From assembly GCA_947650285.1 (NCBI GenBank), contig CANTFL010000370.1, positions 52,164-116,163 of the forward strand: a stretch of DNA of 64,000 nt, given 5' to 3'. This document shows, in pieces, positions 57,990 to 64,000 of the stretch. The DNA is from Hyaloperonospora brassicae (lineage: Eukaryota > Oomycota > Peronosporomycetes > Peronosporales > Peronosporaceae). The first letter of the stretch is position 1. Every line of letters starts with the position of its first letter. Position numbers and translations under genes: made by a program. The notes beneath the pieces are model-generated. The model saw only the letters and a program-made list of their open reading frames with translations, was not told where the DNA came from and ran no database searches.

Positions 57990-60371
57990 AACGAGTTGCG
58001 TCGTGACTACACGATAGCACCGTTGTGGCACACCGAGCACGACGCGTTCCCCAGCCGCGAGCTGTAATCACTATGAGAGGTGCGTGCGTAGCCAGCGCTC
58101 GATGTTGTTCTCTGGACGGAATGACTGATATCAAAACACGAGGTACACCGTCCTTTCTGGAAGCTCTAGTGATACCATTGCGCAAGAAGGGACATTCAGC
58201 GGATGCGCTAGATTACCGCCCCATCTCGTTGCTCCAGACCAGCTAAAATTTTCGCAAAGGTGTTAGCAGAGCGCCTACAGCGGCTTTTGCCGCTGTTAAA
58301 TGGGGACTCGCAAAAAGGATTTGGGCGAGGCAGGCGAATGCTCCATTTGGCATCAATAATGCTTTTCCACCTATCGTCCTCCCGTGACAAGGCCGATCTC
58401 TCTGCCTTTTCCAGCCGAGTAATTTTGCTTTTGGATTTTCGCAAAGGTTACGACACAGTGGACCGAGAGTTTTTATACGAAGCTCTTCGACAGTTCAAAT
58501 TTGATGAACAGTTTGTCAACTCATTAAGCGTATGAACACAGGAACGAAAGCACGGTTTGCAGTTAATGGAGATTAATCCGAGTCTATTCCTATCGAATCC
58601 GGCATTCGTCAGGGTTGCCCTCTGGCTCCGAAACTATTTTTGATCGTGGCGGAATGGCTAGGATTGGCTATGCATCAGCACTCGGGGCTCAGCGGGCTTT
58701 CCGTGCTTGGAGCGGTAGGAGAAATGCACATTTTTTCGGCTTTTGTCGATGACCCGATTATTTTCTTCGAGACGGCCGATCAACTCGAGCCTGCGCTAAG
58801 ACTCGTACAGCGCTTTGGGGAGCTATCCGGTCTCCACGTCCAACCAAAAACGAGCAAAATTATCGTTTAAACACGTCTATTCGTCTTCAGCAATATCAGG
58901 GCATATCTGTCGTGCCTGCTCATGATACCGTCCGATACTTGGAAAATGAGGTAGGAACTGGGGAGCTGGTTCAGCCGAATTGGGCACTGCGCCTTCGTCG
59001 GGTCCGCCGACGGATTCTCACGGCTACCACGGTGGCGACCAGCGTGCAACTATGGGTTGGTAATCCTCAACGCCATCGTTCTCCCATCGAATCTTGTTCA
59101 CGTCGGCTGTCTTTGACATGCCTCGCTAAGCACACACAGATCTGGCACAGCTTTACAAACACTTTCTATGGCAGCATGCGTCTGAGACCTAGGTCTGCCG
59201 GCACAAAATCAATCCGGCTATCGTAGTCACACCGAAGCAAGCGGGTGGGGTCGGCCTCGTCTTCTTCGAGGTGGCCATGAAATTCCAACGGACAAAGTTG
59301 GCGTTGAAATGGCTCTTACAGGGAGATAACATGTACTTTCAAGCTTGGCGCAATTACACGTTTCGTGGTGCGCGGTTTGTGTCCGCATTGATACCAGCGC
59401 TAGACTATCCGGAGAAAAGCCCGACCGCTGGGGCTGCGGACTTCATGTAACGGGGCAGCCCGTTACATGGAAGTGTCACTTTAAAGAAAGTGACAACAAA
59501 GAATATTATTTTGAATATTCTTTGAACAATATCACTGATAATGGTGATATTGGTGAATCGACCAAAGGGTCTGCTCATTGGTTGATATCTTGATGATATC
59601 AACCCACCAATCGCCGCAGGACGCGCGCAATGAGTGGTGACGAGACGTCACCATACACTCAGTTATATTAACATAATTAGGTCAGGTTAAACAAAGCGAC
59701 AGTAGCAAAAAGACTTAATTATATTAATATAACAGTTCTGCTTCTGCCTTATCTACGCTTCCTCTTTTGCCTCGTGTACGTCTGTCGGGGCACGATACCC
59801 TTGCGTTAATTTCACGCAAGGGTGTGCCCCGTTACACTTCACGGCACCACCTACAGCACGATCTTGATAGGCTCCTCGCTCCCACCTCAGACCAAGTTCT
59901 TAAGTCGCGGGCTTTAATTGCAAAGCATTATAATCGGCTTTCGGCTGGGGCAAGCAGTTGGTGGGAAGGGTCAGATTGGGATATGTATTACCTCTGTGAA
60001 TTCCCTGCCGCTTCTGTGGCCAACGATCACAGAGAGAAAGCTCTCACTAGCTTTTGGTGCCAAGGTTACTGGAATGATAATCCTTGGACTTTGACCACCC
60101 GTGGCAAGCCTATGAGGACCTCTTGATTCGTTCGAACACGTCCGTGCCGGATCCGAGATCTCTGTAATCAGCGCACAGGACCGCACGAATTTGCTTTTAC
60201 CATTCCGTCACTCGGTGAAGGTGCTGCAAGCCATCTGCACCCAAAATTGCGCCGGTGGGCGTCTCTGATTCTGCTGGCATCGCCGCATATTGCTATAGTG
60301 GCGGTACTGACAGAACCGACTATACTCTTGCGGCAGCCGTCACCAATTCAACAACAGTATGAATGGACTCG
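57990..60371 (+). mobile_element. LINE (non-LTR retrotransposon) remnant, split by a solo LTR
   Basis: Reverse transcriptase segments lie on the plus strand. They include SFLEALVIPLRKKGHSADAL with DYRPISLLQTS (58150-58246), KVLAERLQRLLPLLNGDSQK and VILLLDFRKGYDTVDREFLY (58250-58480), GIRQGCPLAPKLFLIVAEWL (58605-58660), FSAFVDDPIIFFETADQLEP with the FVDD active site (58742-58753), and LSGLHVQPKTSKII. Then come VRYLENEVGTGELVQPNWAL (58930) and LAWLLQ-type thumb remnants to 59445. A solo LTR with duplicated CTTCA interrupts it, and the 3' part continues at 59842-60371 until the next gypsy LTR. Stops and frameshifts separate the pieces; no endonuclease domain is seen upstream. Dead, 5'-truncated. 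Confidence 0.85.
59446..59836 (+). repeat. Solo LTR of gypsy family 1 inside the LINE
   Basis: 391 bp with perfect 5-bp target duplication CTTCA (59441-59445 and 59837-59841). Orientation is opposite to the element at 35673-43648. Successive perfect hairpins: 59446-59454/59459-59467, 59474-59482/59487-59495, 59498-59507/59514-59523, 59527-59535/59544-59552, 59581-59589/59595-59603, 59636-59642/59646-59652, and 59798-59806/59814-59822 nested in GGGGCAC/GTGCCCC. Confidence 0.95.
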
Positions 60372-60762
60372 TGTAATGGGGCACACCCTTGCGTGAACTT
60401 AACGCAAGGGTATCGTGCCCCGACAGACGTACACGAGGCAAAAGAGGAAGCGTAGATAAGGGAAAAGTAAAACTGTTATATTAATATAATTCTGTCTTGA
60501 ACCACTGTCTCTCTGTTTGACTTAACTTAATTATACTAATCTAACTGAATGTATGACGGCGTCTACTCACCACTCATTGCGCGCGTCTTGCGGCGATCGG
60601 TGGGTTGATATCATCAAGATATCAACCAATGAGCAGACTCTTTGGTCGACCCATCAATATCATCACTATTGGTGATATTGTTAAAAGAAAATTCAACTTC
60701 ATATTCTTTATTGTCATTATCTCTCAAATGACAATTTCCATGTAACGGGCTGCCCCGTTACA
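60372..60762 (-). repeat. 3' LTR of the second gypsy family 1 copy
   Basis: 391 bp, same orientation as 35673-36061, about 90% identical by eye; begins TGTAATGGGG and ends CCCCGTTACA. Inserted in the 3' remains of the LINE. Confidence 0.93.
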
Positions 60763-60893
60763 TCACCCCCCCTTAACTGATAGTCACCGTGTGACTATCA
60801 AAAATATGGCGGCCACCCGTTGGACACCATTAAGACAGGGAGCACTTGTTGGGTCCGTTCCACTCACTTTCCGCTTGACCTCGCAAAGTTAAC

Positions 60894-62497
60894 ATGTCCA
60901 TGCGGGGTGACTCAAGACACACACAGCCCGCTGCTGTGCCAGCCTCTGCGGCAGACGATTCGTCGTCTGCTGCTCGTTCTTCGCCTGCAGCAAGAGGTGC
61001 TGCAGGTGCACGCGGTACAGCACCGCGTACGCATGATGACTCTGACTTTGAGGTCATCTACTCTGGCGAGTCAGACGTGCCTGTCTCGGGCAATGTTCCA
61101 GAGGCGTCTCGATCACCGGCGACGCCTCAGTATTCTCCAAGGCCACTGCCGAACGAACGGACTCGTGATTCGCATCACAGTCTGTTCGGCAGTGATGACG
61201 ATGATCAGGGTGGTGAGTTCTATTCTTCACCACCGCCGGCTCGTGCGTCTTCGCACGAGCGTGATGACGATGGCGCGAGCCGTCGTCAATCTGGGAGCCG
61301 TGGTACCGACAAGGGTACCACTGTGAAGCGTGATGAGTTGAAGCCGTGGCGTTTGCCCGAACAACTCATCAATAGCCTGTCTCACGAGACAGGCCAACAC
61401 CATCGAATACCCTTATTCGATGCAACCAAGCTTCACGGCTTGAGTTCCAGCGCGAGTAACTTCCGCACGGAAGAAGACTTTTATCTCGATGTCTTTCTTA
61501 GACATCGATGGTACAACAGCAACCAAAAGCGTGACAAAACATCGCTTTTGGCTGCGTGGAACGCGTTCGTCCAAAACGTAAAGAATTTTGGACGAGAAGG
61601 GTGGCTCAAGAAACTTGAGGCAACACGCCTCAGGTTCGAACGGCGAACGCCAACCGGTGCTAGGTACCGGTTGCATTGTTTATCGAGTGAGGCAGGCATT
61701 CCTTGCCTCACATGGGGAGACCCTTGTGCGAGTTGTGTTGACAACTCGCAGCGTGCACATAGGGATGTGTACTCCCTAAATTCGCCCTGGGGAAGGTCAC
61801 ATCTCTCGGAGGAGATGCGTGACGCGATTGCAAACTTGCAATCCGTCTACAAGCGCCTAGGGCGCGTGTTTACCGATGGGCCACAGGACTCATCAGATGC
61901 GTCTCGTCATACTGGCGGACGAGACCTTCAACATCCATCACAGCTGAGATCGGGGCTCCCGGCTATTCCAAGAGGGTGGATACCCCCGTCACTGGACGAG
62001 GTAGCTCGTCCTTTATCCTGAATCGTCACGGTGATTCAAGATACTCTCCACTAGAAAGCGTTGATCACCGTGAGCATCCACCAAAGGATGTGGTGGAGGA
62101 GGAAAGACCTCCTCCAGATGATTCTGTTCACCATCTCGACCCTTACGAGATGGATCGCGCAATCGATGAATTGCGCGATGACTTGAAGCACGAGCACGAC
62201 CGGCGCTACGCTTTGACTGATACCGTGCGGAATCACCGCAAGGATCGCGAGACTGATCGGACGAGAGACCGCGCCGATTATGCCACAGCGCAGCTCCAGG
62301 TCGAGCGGGATGTCCGCTCCCTATTCTGCGAGCTGGCGACAGCTCGCGGGGAGATATCTCGGTTGAGTTCCGAGGTATCTTATCTGCGCGACCAGACGGA
62401 TCGTCTGGAGCGCGAACGCAAGAACTTGATGGATGTTCTTGAACGTGGGGGCTATCTTCATCGGAAGAAGAAGGCTCGTACCGACAGTACGGTCTGA
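60894..62497 (+). pseudogene. Antisense ORF of the second gypsy family 1 copy, one frameshift
   Basis: Collinear with the 534-codon ORF at 36192-37796 at protein level over its whole length, including the WRLPEQLINSLSHETG region, the cysteine cluster and the coiled coil. A one-base loss near 61938 (CCATCACAGC versus CCATTAACAGC) breaks the frame: 60894-62021 ends early and 61976-62497 carries the C-terminal part. Differences from the first copy are concentrated in the low-complexity N-terminus and are mostly conservative in the central part. This is the main evidence that the ORF was under protein-level constraint in the family. Confidence 0.8.
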
Positions 62498-64000
62498 GTC
62501 GCCCCACGTAAAACGTAGGATGAGTGAGCATCTTACGTGGCAATTCGAGTGTGTATGCATTGCCCTTGCGATGCAACACTCGAAATGGCCCAATGTATTT
62601 CGGCAGTAGTTTGCTACTGCCGACACTAGTGACTGCATGTCCAGGTAGGTTTACCGTTGACAGTAGTACTAGGTCATTAACCTTAAACGACAGAACATTT
62701 GCTCTTCCATTCTTGTCTGCGTTCCGTTTCTGACGGTCCACCGCATTTGGGATGGAGTCCTGAACGAAACGGACTACCGCTTCTCGAGTCAGCAGGAAGT
62801 TCTCTGCTGACTCTTTGTTTTGTCTAGCAGTGCGCTTCGTGCGCACTGCTAAGAGATTGCTCTCTTCTTCAGCGAGGTTGTCTTCTTCCTCGCTGACATA
62901 ATCGTTGGCGATGCTGAATATACCAGCAACGTCATCATCATCCGAATCAATAATAGCGTCGTCGCTATTATTGAGGTGATCTTCTTCATCGGTGTCGACT
63001 TGATCGACATCGGCATCATACGTGACGACGTTAGCGTCGACACGTGATGAGCAAGAGCCAAAACGATTTTTGCTCGAGCGAGTTTCTCCCCCCTTATCCA
63101 AGAGTCACACTCTAGAAGGGCGGGAACACGTGGATGGCGTAATCCATTCACGTAAAACGGTGTGTGCTGGGTTGAAGCATGCACCGAATTATTGATGGCG
63201 AATTCCACCATTGGAAGGAATTCGCTCCAATTCGAAAACGAGTGGACATATCCTCGAAGGATCTCTTCGAGGACACAATTTGCACGTTCCGTCTGACCAT
63301 CGGTTTCCGGATGGTCAGAGGTTGACATCTTCAACCATGTTCCCAATGTGCGCAACACGGATTGCCAAAATTCCGCCGTGAACCGAGGGTCACGGTCAGA
63401 TACGTGTTCACGGGGTAACCCGTGGAGTCTAAAGACCGTGTCTAGAAAGACACGAGCACAACCTTGAGCCTTGATTGACTCAGGAACAGCAGCAAGATGG
63501 ACCATCTTGCTGAATCGGTCTACAAACACAAGAATACCATTATTCTTGTGAGCGTCTTCGGGAAACCAGAAGACGAAGTCCATTGAAACGGACTGCCAGC
63601 ACTTTACCGGGACCGATAGAGGCTGTAATGGTGCGCGGGATGAAGGACTAGGCTTCACCCGTTGCCAAACCTCGCAAGCACGTATGTACTTGCGTACAAA
63701 CTGATACAGGCGGGGCCAGTAAAAGTCACGACTTACCGTGAGGTAAGTCTTTTCTCTACCACGATGCCCGCCTGTTGGGGCATCGTGACACTCATACATG
63801 ATGGGTAATAGCAAATCAATTTAAGTGGGGACGACGACACGAGGCGTGTCGTCGTCAACGGCTGTATAGTATAACAACCCGTTACGCGTTGTGGACCGAT
63901 CCGATGAGGATCGGTACAAAGCGGGTAAATCCTTCAATGATTTACTGGATGGGTGTACCAGATGTTCCATTAATCGCAAAAGATCCTTATCGTATGCGGA
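62013..64000 (-). pseudogene. Pol remnant of the second gypsy family 1 copy
   Basis: On the minus strand, from the window edge, a frame reads KDLLRLMEHLVHPSSKS and DDDTPRVVVPT then a stop near 63822. The frame 63814-62849 encodes the integrase without the frameshift found in the first copy: zinc-binding region (with W replacing one Cys, CEVWQRVK), VSMDFVFWFP, HVSDRDPRF and GQTERANCVLEE, so all three catalytic acids are in one frame. At the same GGGGGG run as in the first copy the coding changes to the frame 63101-62013, with the acidic linker, YIGPFRVLHRKGNAY and the start of the chromodomain, FLVESILNHRDDSG, cut by a TCA-to-TAA nonsense change. Confidence 0.85.

Larger units (their letters stand above)
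60372..64000 (-). mobile_element. Second gypsy family 1 copy, truncated by the window end
   Basis: It begins with the 3' LTR (60372-60762, 391 bp), then the purine tract, the antisense ORF, and pol from chromodomain to the integrase and RNase H linker on the minus strand, reaching position 64000. The gag and 5' LTR lie beyond the window, so its target duplication (ACTCG on the left) cannot be checked. It is more mutated than the copy at 35673-43648: nonsense and frameshift changes occur in pol and one frameshift in the antisense ORF, and many of the short hairpins have lost one or two pairs. Confidence 0.93.

Overview
The window looks like repeat-rich nuclear DNA of a filamentous plant-pathogenic oomycete (Peronosporales: Phytophthora or a downy mildew). 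This is inferred from the element families (chromodomain Ty3/gypsy with an extra antisense ORF, Ty1/copia, MULE transposase with a FAR1-type DNA-binding domain, LINE) and from a small secreted effector-like protein. I cannot name a species from the sequence alone.

Layout. Positions 1-14159 and 19844-35481 are AT-rich with almost no recognisable genes. They hold two solo LTRs (1340-1774 and 3274-3665), a FAR1-like fragment (10720-11319) and a decayed MULE transposase (about 31660-33680). A rearranged Ty3/gypsy element lies at 14160-19843. A decayed Ty1/copia element spans 35482-47983, and one of its LTRs is split by a young, nearly complete Ty3/gypsy element (35673-43648, TSD AGCGG, LTRs almost identical). 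Two broken host genes follow: an isomerase (50144-51797) and a reductase (51794-53257), adjacent on the minus strand and apparently once one bifunctional hexuronate enzyme. A secreted protein gene lies at 55058-55663, with a minisatellite just upstream. Next come two ~600-bp retroposon-like repeats with 14-16 bp target duplications, and a LINE remnant split by a solo LTR. The window ends in a second, truncated copy of the same gypsy family (60372-64000).

Most notable. The 35673-43648 gypsy family is almost continuously built from short perfect inverted repeats, typically 7-11 bp arms with 2-13 nt loops, about one per 40 bp where I checked. They occur in the LTRs, gag, pol and the antisense ORF. 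The copia element and the other gypsy element do not show this at a comparable density. The same family carries a ~534-codon antisense ORF between pol and the 3' LTR, present in both copies, whose 3' part lies opposite the pol chromodomain. Gag and pol are joined by a recognisable -1 frameshift signal (A-AAA-AAT, 8-nt spacer, 9-bp stem).

The host genes are few. If intact, the reductase and isomerase would catalyse consecutive steps of hexuronate (pectin sugar) catabolism, but each is broken by several frame changes. The secreted protein is the only non-transposon gene that looks intact.
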